DNA of 59,697 nt, taken from positions 1 through 59,697 of the forward strand of contig NZ_JFHN01000068.1 in assembly GCF_000590885.1 (NCBI RefSeq). The letters run 5' to 3'. Positions 28,435-42,003 of the stretch are shown here, one piece after another. The notes beneath the pieces are model-generated. The model searched no databases and was not told the origin of the DNA. It was given only the letters and a program-made list of their open reading frames with translations. This stretch comes from Erwinia mallotivora. Its GTDB lineage: Bacteria; Pseudomonadota; Gammaproteobacteria; Enterobacterales; Enterobacteriaceae. The stretch's first letter is position 1, and each line of letters opens with the position of its first letter. The position numbers were made by a program, and so were the translations under genes.

Positions 28435-28793
28435 CAGTGAGCCTTATATTCCATAAGCTAAACCCCACACGCGTGTAGCCGGTACGGAAGATGCTAAGTA
28501 CGGCTGCACATTAAAAACATGCTGATTTACAGAAAGATAAATTTCCTGCCAGTTTACCTTACGCTTTTAGGAATGGGAACCATTGAGGCATACCACCCTA
28601 CATGTTAATGGCAGCTCAACGTACGGCAGAAATTTGCGGCCATTTAAATTAAGAGTGAATGGTTAAAGTTTCTGATGAAATTCCGGGATCGGACTGTTGC
28701 TGTGGCCGGGTAATCAATCAGGTTGAGGGAGATTGTCGGCACAGCCGGTGATGTGATCTCACAACACCGGACTGATGCATCCGAAGCAGCCTG
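28435..28793. other. intergenic region upstream of the T6SS-like array
   Basis: About 360 bases between the array's first gene and the PEBP gene, both on the minus strand. It must hold the array's promoter, but I see no clear -35/-10 pair or sigma-54 motif. An inverted repeat CGGTG ... CACCG (about 28746-28769) lies 25-50 bases past the PEBP stop and may be its terminator. Confidence 0.35.
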
Positions 28794-29342
28794 TCAGTCA
28801 TTACCAAAACGACCAATCAAACCGCTGGCACCCAGCGCATGTCCTTTCAACTGGCCCAGTAGCTGCTCACGACTCAGTCCCGGCTGCAAGGTATCCACTG
28901 CCAGGTCAGTAGCGATAAGCGTAAAGTTGTAATGATGCAGACCGCTGCCAGCCGGAGGACAGGGACCGTGATAGCGGCCCGTACCGGACGCATTTTTGCC
29001 ACCGGTATAATCTTTCCCATCAGTCAGCTCGCCCGCGGCGAAGTGGTTACGTTGAGGCGGTATGTTATAAGCCACCAGATGATCCACGCCAAGCCCCTTT
29101 GCCCCAACCGGATCGGTAATAAGCAGCGCAAAGCTCTGTGTTCCGGCTGGCGGATTTTGCCAGCTCAACGCGGGAGACAGATTTTGTCCCGTGCAGGCAG
29201 GATTGCCTTTTGTTGCGCCAGCAAATTTTTTTGCCAGCATGCCATTGTCGTTAAAGTCAGGTGAACTGAGGGTAAACACCGGGGCAGCGAAAGCACTGGC
29301 TGCGCTCAACAGCAGTGCAGAGCACAACAGGTTTTTTTTCAT
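28794..29342 (-). CDS. secreted YbhB/YbcL (PEBP/Raf kinase inhibitor)-family protein
   Basis: A 182-residue protein with a Sec signal (MKKNLLCSALLLSAASAFA). It is a phosphatidylethanolamine-binding-protein fold: LSPALSWQNPPAGTQSFALLITDP, VDHLVAYNIPP, RYHGPCPPAGSGLHHYNFTLIATDL and LGASGLIGRF line the anion/ligand pocket. Bacterial members are small and of unclear function. It lies between the T6SS-like array and ychO and is not part of the E. coli order here. Cys50 and Cys123 could form a disulfide. Confidence 0.88.
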   Translation of the reverse strand: MKKNLLCSALLLSAASAFAAPVFTLSSPDFNDNGMLAKKFAGATKGNPACTGQNLSPALSWQNPPAGTQSFALLITDPVGAKGLGVDHLVAYNIPPQRNHFAAGELTDGKDYTGGKNASGTGRYHGPCPPAGSGLHHYNFTLIATDLAVDTLQPGLSREQLLGQLKGHALGASGLIGRFGND

Positions 29343-29553
29343 CAGATTATTCCTCTTTCAGAAAGGGGCAGCGGGCAGTCTGGCGGATAATCAGGCGATT
29401 TACCAGTGGGTTATCTTTGCGGCATGGCTCTGAAAAAGCCCAGGCCTGTGCCAGTCTTCGCACAAAAGTGTTAAGCTGATCATGTTTTAAGGCCATGAGG
29501 CAGCGATGTGTTCAGCGCTGCCCGGGCCTGTCAGCTGGCAATAAATTGAGGTT

Positions 29554-30987
29554 ATGAAAAGAGTAAACGACCTGCCATCCTTACATCTCAGTCAGCTTTT
29601 GCTGGCTTTTGCGGCATCGGTCCCGCCTGTCGCGCATGCCATTAATGTGGACACCCGCGTTGCCGCCGCTCCCTTCTCCGATCCCAGGCGCTTCAGCCAG
29701 CAGCTTCCCGATCTTGGCAGTCAATCTTCCTCCGATGCTGCGCTGGAAAAACGGCTGGCCCAGGCGATGAAAAGCATCGGGGAAGCCAGCATGAACAGCG
29801 ATGATGATCAATCCCTGGGTAGCTCTGCGGGGCAGTGGGCTTTTGATCATTTTCGTGATGAAGCCGCCCGTCGGGCAGAGAATGAGGGTAAAGCGCTGCT
29901 CTCACCCTATGGGCGGGCCACTCTTTCGCTGGAAGTTGACAGCCACGGCAATTTTGATGGCACCTCAGCACAACTGGTTACCCCGTGGCAGGATAATTAT
30001 CAGTATCTGACGTTCAGTCAGATAGGCGTACAGCAAACCCGCTATGGTCTGGTGGGCAATGCCGGTCTGGGACAGCGATGGCTGGCAGGAAGCTGGCGGC
30101 TGGGTTATAACGCCTTTGTTGACAGTCTGCTGGAGTCAGATCAGCAGCGTGGCTCGCTGGGTGCCGAGGCATGGAGTCATTTTCTGCGCTTCTCGGCCAA
30201 CTATTATCAGCCCCTTTCCGGCTGGCGTGACAGCACCGATACCAGCGCGATGCGCATGGCACGCGGTTATGACATCAGTACTCAAGGTTACCTGCCGTTT
30301 TATCAGCAGCTTGGCGTTTCACTCAGCTATGAGCAGTATCTCGGTGACAAGGTTGATCTGTTCAACAGCGGCACCTGTGGCAGTAATCCCGCCGCTATCG
30401 AATTAGGCGTCAGCTACACGCCTGTGCCGTTATTCACGCTGACCGCTTCACGTAAAACGGCAGATACTGGCGAAACACAGGACCAGTTTGGCCTGAAGAT
30501 GAATTATCAGATTGGTGTGGCGCTCAGTAAGCAGTTGTCTGCCGATAACGTTGCGGCCTCACGCTCCCTCAGCGGCAGTCGTTATGATGCTGTCAGTCGT
30601 AACAATACGCCGGTGATGGCGTTCCGCCAGCGCAAAACGCTGTCGGTATTCCTTGCCACGCCACCCTGGCAGGTGCAGCCGGGTGAGGTGTTGCCACTGA
30701 AATTGCAGATTCGCCACACCGCCGCGATAAAAGCGATTAGCTGGCAGGGGGATACCCAGGCACTGAGTCTGACATCGCCTGCTGACAGTACCAGTCCACA
30801 GGGCTGGAGCATCATTATTCCGCAGTGGGATAATTCAGCGGATGCCACTAATGAGTATCATCTTTCCGTGACGCTGGAAGACAGCCGACAGCAGCGTGTC
30901 ACGTCCAACTGGATCACCCTGAAGCTGGCACAACCGGTGACGTTGCAAAACAGCACTGATAATGCCTTTGATCTGATGGTTCCCTGA
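29554..30987 (+). CDS. ychO: inverse autotransporter/invasin-like protein YchO
   Basis: A 477-residue outer-membrane protein with a signal peptide ending VAHA. An alpha-helical segment leads to the intimin/invasin beta-barrel (WAFDHFRDEAARRAENEGKALLSPYGRATLSLEVD, then alternating barrel strands to LKMNYQIGVAL). After the barrel only about 130 residues remain, about one Ig-like domain, so this is a short invasin. In E. coli ychO lies close to chaC, so here it marks the far side of the inserted T6SS-like array. The function in E. coli is uncertain (adhesion or biofilm has been proposed). Confidence 0.82.
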   Translation: MKRVNDLPSLHLSQLLLAFAASVPPVAHAINVDTRVAAAPFSDPRRFSQQLPDLGSQSSSDAALEKRLAQAMKSIGEASMNSDDDQSLGSSAGQWAFDHFRDEAARRAENEGKALLSPYGRATLSLEVDSHGNFDGTSAQLVTPWQDNYQYLTFSQIGVQQTRYGLVGNAGLGQRWLAGSWRLGYNAFVDSLLESDQQRGSLGAEAWSHFLRFSANYYQPLSGWRDSTDTSAMRMARGYDISTQGYLPFYQQLGVSLSYEQYLGDKVDLFNSGTCGSNPAAIELGVSYTPVPLFTLTASRKTADTGETQDQFGLKMNYQIGVALSKQLSADNVAASRSLSGSRYDAVSRNNTPVMAFRQRKTLSVFLATPPWQVQPGEVLPLKLQIRHTAAIKAISWQGDTQALSLTSPADSTSPQGWSIIIPQWDNSADATNEYHLSVTLEDSRQQRVTSNWITLKLAQPVTLQNSTDNAFDLMVP

Positions 30988-36501
<5,514 letters not shown>

Positions 36502-36513
36502 ATACGGGACTAC

Positions 36514-36548
36514 AGCGCGTCAGATCGTTGCCGACGCGCTTTTTTTTA
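36514..36548 (+). terminator. terminator-like hairpin between astB and astE
   Basis: Stem AGCGCGTC / GACGCGCT (36514-36521 and 36533-36540), a loop of eleven bases, and eight T residues. It has every feature of a strong intrinsic terminator yet lies inside the operon, before the last gene. Confidence 0.8.
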
Positions 36549-36581
36549 AGGAGCATCCGACACTGATAATAAGGAACAGGT

Positions 36582-37580
36582 ATGCAGGATTTTCTGAAAC
36601 AAACTCTGGCTGGCAGGCCGCCCGCGTCGTTATCTGGTCGCAATCAGCACGTAAAATGGCAGTGGCTTGATGAAGGGATACTCGAAGTGACGCCAGAGCA
36701 TCCCTCGCCAATGGCGTTGGTTATTTCCGCCGGGATCCACGGTAACGAGACGGCACCGGTAGAAATACTTAATTCGCTGGTCAGCGAGCTGCTGGCCGGA
36801 ACCCGCGTCCTGTTGCCCCGGCTGCTGGTGATCCTTGGCAATCCCCCTGCTCTGCGTGAAAATCGGCGCTACCTGCGAACGGATATCAACCGCCTGTTTG
36901 GCGGTCGCTGGCAGCATTATGAAGATATGCCGGAGGTTCGTCGGGCATGGCGGCTGGAGCAGGCGATGGAAACCTTCTGGCAGGCCGGACGTGGCGATGA
37001 ACGTCGCTGGCATCTGGATCTGCATACGGCTATACGGGGGTCATGGCACAGTCGCTTTGGCGTACTGCCTCAGCGTGAAACGCCCTGGCCAGAGGATTTT
37101 CTGCACTGGCTGTCGGCGGCCGGACTGGAAGCGCTGGTCTTTCATCGTGCACCCGGTGGGACCTTCACCCACTACAGCTGTCAGCATTTTGCGGCGCTCA
37201 GTTGTACGCTGGAACTGGGCAAAGCACTGCCGTTTGGCAGTAACGATCTGGCGCAGTTTGCCGCGGCGCAGGCGGCGCTGGCAGCGGTATTATCCGCCGA
37301 GCCACTTGCTGTTTCTGCAACCGTGCCGCGCCGCTACCGTGTTTCACAACAAATTACCCGTCATTCTCCGGCATTCCACCTGCATATGAGCCCGCAGACG
37401 CTCAATTTCACCGCTTTTCCTCAGGGCACGCTGCTGGCAGAAGATGGCGAACAGCGTTTTTATGTTCAGCAGGCGCGGGAATATGTCATCTTTCCTAATC
37501 CGGACGTGGCGCAGGGGCAGCGCGCAGGACTGATGCTGGTAGAGGAAGGGCCCCACAATCAGGCTACAGGTGTGACTTAA
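36582..37580 (+). CDS. astE: succinylglutamate desuccinylase
   Basis: The last AST step, giving glutamate and succinate. A 332-residue zinc carboxypeptidase-like enzyme. Zinc ligands are visible in GIHGNETAP (His and Glu) and [10 protein letters not shown] (His), and the catalytic Glu lies in [12 protein letters not shown]. It is separated from astB by 80 bases and an intrinsic-terminator structure, so its level may be lower than the other ast products or it may use its own promoter. Confidence 0.95.
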   Translation: MQDFLKQTLAGRPPASLSGRNQHVKWQWLDEGILEVTPEHPSPMALVISAGIHGNETAPVEILNSLVSELLAGTRVLLPRLLVILGNPPALRENRRYLRTDINRLFGGRWQHYEDMPEVRRAWRLEQAMETFWQAGRGDERRWHLDLHTAIRGSWHSRFGVLPQRETPWPEDFLHWLSAAGLEALVFHRAPGGTFTHYSCQHFAALSCTLELGKALPFGSNDLAQFAAAQAALAAVLSAEPLAVSATVPRRYRVSQQITRHSPAFHLHMSPQTLNFTAFPQGTLLAEDGEQRFYVQQAREYVIFPNPDVAQGQRAGLMLVEEGPHNQATGVT

Positions 37581-37946
37581 CCGATTTTTCACCGGCGGCA
37601 CTGGCAATCCGTGCTGCCGGGTCTGAGCTGATAACCACGGCGCTTTTATGCTGTTTTAAGCCCCTGTGTCGCTGCCGCTGCGCGCCTTTTTAAATTTACT
37701 TTATCCTTTCCCTATCCTTGCAGCTGTATTACACTTCGCCATTATTTCTGCATAAAGCGCTTTAAATTCATATCCTTTTGCAATTCCTCACGATAATCTT
37801 CGCAATCTCTCCATGATCGCCGCCTTTTTGTCTTTTATGCTTTCAGGGTTTTACTCAGTTGGTGAGTACTTGACATTAAGAACACTAAACTGATTTCCGA
37901 CAACCCGACACCTTGTCGGCTCAGACCCAAAAGTAAGGAAAATGGT
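37581..37946 (+). promoter_or_regulatory. astE-spy intergenic region with spy leader hairpin
   Basis: The left end carries a ten-base-pair hairpin (CCGGCGGCAC / GTGCTGCCGG, 37592-37620) without a T tract, possibly the ast end signal. TTGACA occurs at 37870-37875 without a convincing -10. Just before spy a perfect seven-base-pair hairpin, CCGACAA / TTGTCGG (37897-37919), lies in the probable leader, followed by aaggaaa and the ATG. spy is under CpxR/BaeR control in E. coli; I could not point to those boxes with confidence. Confidence 0.45.
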
Positions 37947-38441
37947 ATGCGTAAATTAACCTCTCTGGTTGTAGCTATGACTCTGGCGATGGGTGCTGCC
38001 AATATCGTTCATGCGGCGGCAGATAATATGACTCCTCCTCCTGCCGGTGCAGACAAACCTATGATGCACAAGCCGCCGCGTCATGGTGGTCCGCATGAGA
38101 TGTTTATGTTCAAAGATCTGAAACTGACCGATGCGCAGAAACAACAGATGCATGCGATTATGAAAGACGCGCACAAAGAGATGAAACGGCCTTCCATTGA
38201 AGAACGCCGTGCAATGCACAGCATCATTGCTTCTGATACGTTCGACCAGGCTAAAGCCGATGCGCAGGCAACTCAGATGGCAGCCAACGGTAAGGAACGT
38301 GCGGTGAAAATGCTGGAAGTGCAGAACAAAATGTACAATGTTCTGACCCCAGAGCAGAAAAAACAGTTCAATGACAACTTTGAGAAACGTCTGACGGAAA
38401 AACCTCAGCACGAAGATAAAATGCCTCCGGCAGAGGATTAA
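37947..38441 (+). CDS. spy: ATP-independent periplasmic chaperone Spy
   Basis: A 164-residue periplasmic protein with a signal peptide ending IVHA. The mature part is highly charged and helical, with two LTxxQ motifs (LKLTDAQKQQMHAIM and NVLTPEQKKQFNDNF) typical of the Spy/CpxP family. It forms a cradle-shaped dimer that protects unfolded proteins under envelope stress. A histidine/proline-rich stretch (MMHKPPRHGGPHEMF) opens the mature protein. It has its own terminator. Confidence 0.95.
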   Translation: MRKLTSLVVAMTLAMGAANIVHAAADNMTPPPAGADKPMMHKPPRHGGPHEMFMFKDLKLTDAQKQQMHAIMKDAHKEMKRPSIEERRAMHSIIASDTFDQAKADAQATQMAANGKERAVKMLEVQNKMYNVLTPEQKKQFNDNFEKRLTEKPQHEDKMPPAED

Positions 38442-38466
38442 TACGCCACTGCAAGACTGAATGGAG

Positions 38467-38520
38467 ACCGCCGCCGTTGTTCACCTGCTTCAGGGCCGTG
38501 GACAACGTCGGCGGTTTTGT
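38467..38520 (+). terminator. long terminator hairpin between spy and cho
   Basis: ACCGCCG plus CGTTGTTCAC pairs with GTGGACAACG plus CGGCGGT, giving a stem of about 17 base pairs with small mismatches, then TTTTGTTTT. cho converges on it. Confidence 0.8.
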
Positions 38521-38529
38521 TTTCAGCTT

Positions 38530-39393
38530 TCAGCACAGCGGAATAATCGGGTATTTGCCACTGAATACCGGTTTACAAAGAATTTTATAGCCATCACTGT
38601 CATAGCCCTGCGGCGTGGAGGTCAGCTCGCCGGCTGCGGCGATATCCTCTACCGATCCCAGATAATACCAGTTGTTAATCACATGAATTTGCCTGTGCGC
38701 GACGCCTTCTTCCACCACGCCCACTGCTCCCTGCCAGGGCCAGCACTGTACGCGAACCCTCTCCAGCGCTGACAGCAGGCGCTGATGGTGCTCAGCCATC
38801 GACTCCTGACCACAACAGGCTCCGGCACAACGGCCCAGACTGGCGCGGAAGCAGGCCCGCTGTGAACGAAGATTTTCCAGTCCCAATATTCCGGTACACA
38901 GGCGTTGCTCATCAGCAATGTTATGTAGTGTCTCCAGTGCCGCCCGGCGGCTGGCATACAGACCAAACAGATTTGGCGTATGGGAAAAATCCACCTCCCG
39001 GGCATACACCACGGTGGGTTGAGTTCCACTGATATGCAGTGAGCAAAGCTGGCGATTTTTACGCAGTCGTTTGTTGAATAAGGGCTGCTGGATTTTGATC
39101 ATTTGCGCTTCCAGTAGCAATGCACCCAGCTCTCCGGCGGTGGTGATAAAAGTAATGTGCCGTGCCTGACGCAGCATCCGCGCTTCATCAGTATTACGCA
39201 GATGGGACATTACCCGGCTGCGGATGTTGACGCTCTTACCGATGTAGAGCGGCAGGGTATCGCTTTCTCCGTGAAAAACATACACGCCGGGCAGGGAGGG
39301 AAGGTCGGCCAGCGAAGAACGCAAATGCTCAGGATACTGATAGAACGCGGCGGGTTCACTCTCCAGCCGGGGGCTTACTGCACGTCTCACCAC
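38530..39393 (-). CDS. cho: excinuclease Cho (UvrC-like 3' incision nuclease)
   Basis: A GIY-YIG endonuclease homologous to the N-terminal half of UvrC; it makes the 3' incision on bulky lesions with UvrAB. GVYVFHGESDTLPLYIGKSVNIRSRV, ALLLEAQMIKIQQPLFNKRLRKNRQ and the four-cysteine segment RACFRASLGRCAGACCG are all present. I place the start at GTG 39393 (287 residues), because E. coli Cho starts at the equivalent VRRxxSPRL and ggag lies six bases upstream. The in-frame ATG at 39405 has no ribosome site. A LexA box lies immediately upstream. Confidence 0.92.
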   Translation of the reverse strand: MVRRAVSPRLESEPAAFYQYPEHLRSSLADLPSLPGVYVFHGESDTLPLYIGKSVNIRSRVMSHLRNTDEARMLRQARHITFITTAGELGALLLEAQMIKIQQPLFNKRLRKNRQLCSLHISGTQPTVVYAREVDFSHTPNLFGLYASRRAALETLHNIADEQRLCTGILGLENLRSQRACFRASLGRCAGACCGQESMAEHHQRLLSALERVRVQCWPWQGAVGVVEEGVAHRQIHVINNWYYLGSVEDIAAAGELTSTPQGYDSDGYKILCKPVFSGKYPIIPLC

Positions 39394-39408
39394 ATTACAC
39401 TCCATTTA

Positions 39409-39424
39409 CTGGTTACATGTACAG
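39409..39424 (-). promoter_or_regulatory. LexA (SOS) box of cho
   Basis: On the minus strand CTGT-ACATGTAA-CCAG: CTGT, eight bases, then CCAG, one mismatch from CTGT-N8-ACAG, 15-30 bases upstream of the cho start. E. coli cho is LexA-controlled. Confidence 0.8.
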
Positions 39425-39615
39425 TGTAGCAGACGTGCAATGCAGAAAAAAGCGTCACAGGGAATGGCGATACACCATGCACCTGACTCTTTGTGCGGCA
39501 CGGATATCGCCTTTCGCGCCGGTGAAAACCCTGCCTGTGATTGTACAGACCGACAGCCACCTTGCCCTGACTTCTGGCTGAACCCAGGGTAAGTCAGCCC
39601 GACGGCACCTGCTTT

Positions 39616-40446
39616 TTACTTTTTCTTCCAGAACTCATCGAATACGGTGATGGGCGGACGGCGTTTGTGTTCAGTTTTCAGATACCAGCCCTCGACGATC
39701 CTGCTGGCGTCCTGACCGATATCCTTACCTTCCAGATACTGGTCGATCTGCTGATAAGTGATACCCAGCGCGACTTCATCCTGAAGCCCCGGACGATCAT
39801 CTTCCAGATCTGCCGTCGGATGCTTGAGATAGAGATGTTCCGGACACCCCAGCGCTTTCAACAGTTGTTTTCCCTGGCCTTTGTGCAGGCGAAATATTGG
39901 GTTAATGTCGGTGCCGCCATCGCCGTATTTGGTGAAAAATCCGGTAACCGCTTCGGCAGCGTGATCCGTACCTACCACCACACCGGCAGTCATTCCGGCA
40001 ATACTGTACTGTGCCTTCATACGTTCACGCGCTTTTTCATTTCCGCGAATATAGTCAGACAGCGTGATACCTGCGTCACGCAGCGCTTTTTCACTGGTCA
40101 GCACCGCTTCTTTAATATTTACCGTCAGCACGCGGTCGGGCTGGATAAAATTGATGGCATCCTGACAATCCTGTTCGTCAGCCTGCACGCCATAGGGCAG
40201 GCGGACAGCAATAAATTGCAGGCTCTGGTCGCCCGTTTCGTCGCGCAGTTCGCTGATGGCGGTCTGGCTGAGCTTGCCGGTTAAGGTTGAATCCTGTCCG
40301 CCACTCAGGCCGAGAACCAGCGTTTTAATAAACGGATTGGCTTTCAGGTACGATTTCAGAAAATCCACGCTGGTGCGAATTTCCTGCTCCACGTCGATGG
40401 TGGGTTTGACACCCAACGCTTCAATAATTTCCTGTTGCAGAGCCAT
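39616..40446 (-). CDS. nadE: ammonia-dependent NAD+ synthetase
   Basis: A 276-residue enzyme that amidates nicotinic acid adenine dinucleotide with ammonia, the last step of NAD synthesis. It has the ATP-pyrophosphatase P-loop [13 protein letters not shown] near residue 45, [30 protein letters not shown], and the C-terminal [15 protein letters not shown]. There is no glutaminase domain, so it is the short ammonia-dependent form. A good ribosome site (gaggagaggt) precedes it. Confidence 0.97.
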   Translation of the reverse strand: MALQQEIIEALGVKPTIDVEQEIRTSVDFLKSYLKANPFIKTLVLGLSGGQDSTLTGKLSQTAISELRDETGDQSLQFIAVRLPYGVQADEQDCQDAINFIQPDRVLTVNIKEAVLTSEKALRDAGITLSDYIRGNEKARERMKAQYSIAGMTAGVVVGTDHAAEAVTGFFTKYGDGGTDINPIFRLHKGQGKQLLKALGCPEHLYLKHPTADLEDDRPGLQDEVALGITYQQIDQYLEGKDIGQDASRIVEGWYLKTEHKRRPPITVFDEFWKKK

Positions 40447-40996
40447 TCACCTCTCCTCAAATTCAGTACATGCCGGTCTGGCGGTTGCGATAAGGTCTGT
40501 TGTAAAACTAACCTGCCTGCGACGAAACAACAAGATTCAATCCTGTTAACGGCCGATCTTTTGCTGATAAATCAGTCATTTTAGTGATTTATTCATGCAG
40601 ATAATATCGTAAGCGTTTTCTGTCGCCTGCCGGCAATGGTCGAAGTGCATCAAATCCTGTCGGCGCTGTTTTTACCTGCCTCGGGGCCAGGCTACGGCCG
40701 ATGGACGGGGCACTGTTTCAGCGCAGGCTTCAGCCTGACAATTGCAGTGATCCCAGGTCACCGCCAGTGAAGATGTGCGCTATGGGGTGGTGTACAGTGC
40801 CAGCGGGTGAAAAAAACCAGGGTGAAGGGCGCTTTTTTTGCTTTTCAGGCGGAAAGCCCGTGCTCATCGTCGAAAACCCCTGCGGACGCATCCAGGTCAC
40901 TCTTTTCCCGGTTTTTTTCTTTATCACCAAGTTGATTAAACAGGCTTTATGTTCCAGGCTTATGCGGGTATGGATAATCTCAGAGGAATAAAAAAC
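40447..40996. other. intergenic region between nadE and osmE
   Basis: A 550-base gap between divergent genes that must hold both promoters. Only short unsupported frames are present. AT-rich stretches near 40555-40620 and 40900-40960 suit promoters, but no -35/-10 pair is convincing. In E. coli osmE is osmotically induced. No repeat or structured RNA was recognised. Confidence 0.35.
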
Positions 40997-41332
40997 ATGA
41001 ATAAGGTTACAGGATTAATTGGTGCTGCTGTGGCTCTGGCTGTTTTATCTGGCTGTACAGCCTATGACCGTGCGGAAAGCTATGTTACCAAACCGGTAGT
41101 GCAGGATGTGAAAAAGGGTATGACCCGTCAGCAGGTGCGTGATATTGCAGGTCCACCTTCTACTGAAATTACCATGGTTCATGCCCGTGGCACCTGCCAG
41201 ACTTATGTTCTCGGCCAGCGTGATGGTAAATTGCAGACCTACTTTGTCAGCTACAGCGATAATGGTCGCGTGATGAATTACGGTTTCCAGAGCTGTAAAG
41301 ACTACGATACTGACCCACAAACCGGGCAGTAA
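40997..41332 (+). CDS. osmE: osmotically inducible lipoprotein OsmE
   Basis: A 111-residue lipoprotein from ATG 40997, preceded by agaggaat; the longer frame from 40949 adds nothing signal-like. The signal [15 protein letters not shown] ends in the lipobox Cys near residue 20. The mature part is a BamE/SmpA-like domain ([22 protein letters not shown], then GTCQTYVL). It is an envelope protein of unknown biochemical role. Confidence 0.93.
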   Translation: MNKVTGLIGAAVALAVLSGCTAYDRAESYVTKPVVQDVKKGMTRQQVRDIAGPPSTEITMVHARGTCQTYVLGQRDGKLQTYFVSYSDNGRVMNYGFQSCKDYDTDPQTGQ

Positions 41333-41343
41333 TTTGCCGCAGT

Positions 41344-41380
41344 AAAAAAAACGGTCACCCAGGGGTGACCGTTTTTTTTA
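41344..41380 (+). terminator. bidirectional terminator after osmE
   Basis: Perfect ten-base stem ACGGTCACCC / GGGTGACCGT (41351-41360 and 41363-41372) flanked by eight A and eight T residues; it serves osmE and the convergent small secreted protein gene. Confidence 0.92.
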
Positions 41381-41383
41381 CTG

Positions 41384-41773
41384 TTACAGACCCGGCGGGC
41401 GGGGCACTTCCAGGTAGCGGCCATCAATATCACGACGATAGTAGTGTCCGTCCTGCACGTAGAAACGCTCACCGTTATAATCAACGGCATTCATGCTACC
41501 GCTCAGGCGTTCTGCTGGTGGCTGAACCACGACGTAAGTGTTGTCGTTCTGACGCTGATAATACATGCCATTCAGGGCATAGTAAGTCAGTCCACCAATA
41601 ATGACCGCAGCGGCGGCATCGGGCAGAATTGACAGCCGTCCGGGACCATGCCCCCAGCCGCGTCCCCATCCCGGACCGGGGCCAGGTCCTGGCCCCCAGC
41701 CACCCGGGTGAGCGGAAACCAGCGCGGGCGATAATAACGTTAAGGCAAGAAGAGTACTTATCACCTTTTTCAT
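41384..41773 (-). CDS. small exported Gly/Pro/Trp-rich protein with YY motifs
   Basis: A 129-residue protein with a signal peptide (KVISTLLALTLLSPALVSA). The mature start is a low-complexity Gly-Pro-Trp-Arg stretch (GWGPGPGPGPGWGRGWGHGPG). A hydrophobic segment (AAAAVIIGGLTYYALNGMYY) and a C-terminal domain with tyrosines (VVVQPPAERL, NGERFYVQDGHYYRRDIDGRYLEV) follow. The layout resembles DUF6515-type small envelope proteins, but I have only pattern memory for that. Function is unknown. It lies between osmE and katE, both stationary-phase stress genes, where E. coli has the chb operon. Confidence 0.65.
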   Translation of the reverse strand: MKKVISTLLALTLLSPALVSAHPGGWGPGPGPGPGWGRGWGHGPGRLSILPDAAAAVIIGGLTYYALNGMYYQRQNDNTYVVVQPPAERLSGSMNAVDYNGERFYVQDGHYYRRDIDGRYLEVPRPPGL

Positions 41774-42003
41774 ACAGTTTCTCCTGCTTCAGACTGAGGC
41801 TAACATTACTCCGGGCCAGCCAAAACACAAGAAGGAAAGCCCCGCTGTTGTCCGTTTCTTACACTGCTTAACGTATTCTTAACCCTTACTGCATGATCCC
41901 TCTTACTTTGCCTTTGAGGGCTTGCCGCGCAGTCAGCGCTGCCGGTTTTCTGCATCAGTCACGGTGGGTGCCAGAACCCTTCTGGCACCAGACGGATGCA
42001 GGC

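Noticed and set aside
28746..28769. CRP-like palindrome (tgtgatctcaca) near 28752
   Set aside because: The half-sites are too close together (two bases instead of six); more likely part of a hairpin.
38461..38772. Frame downstream of spy overlapping cho
   Set aside because: It lies over the spy terminator hairpin and antisense to cho; no support.
39667..40284. 205-codon open frame antisense to nadE
   Set aside because: It is a shadow of nadE; the protein has no recognisable features and nadE is certain.
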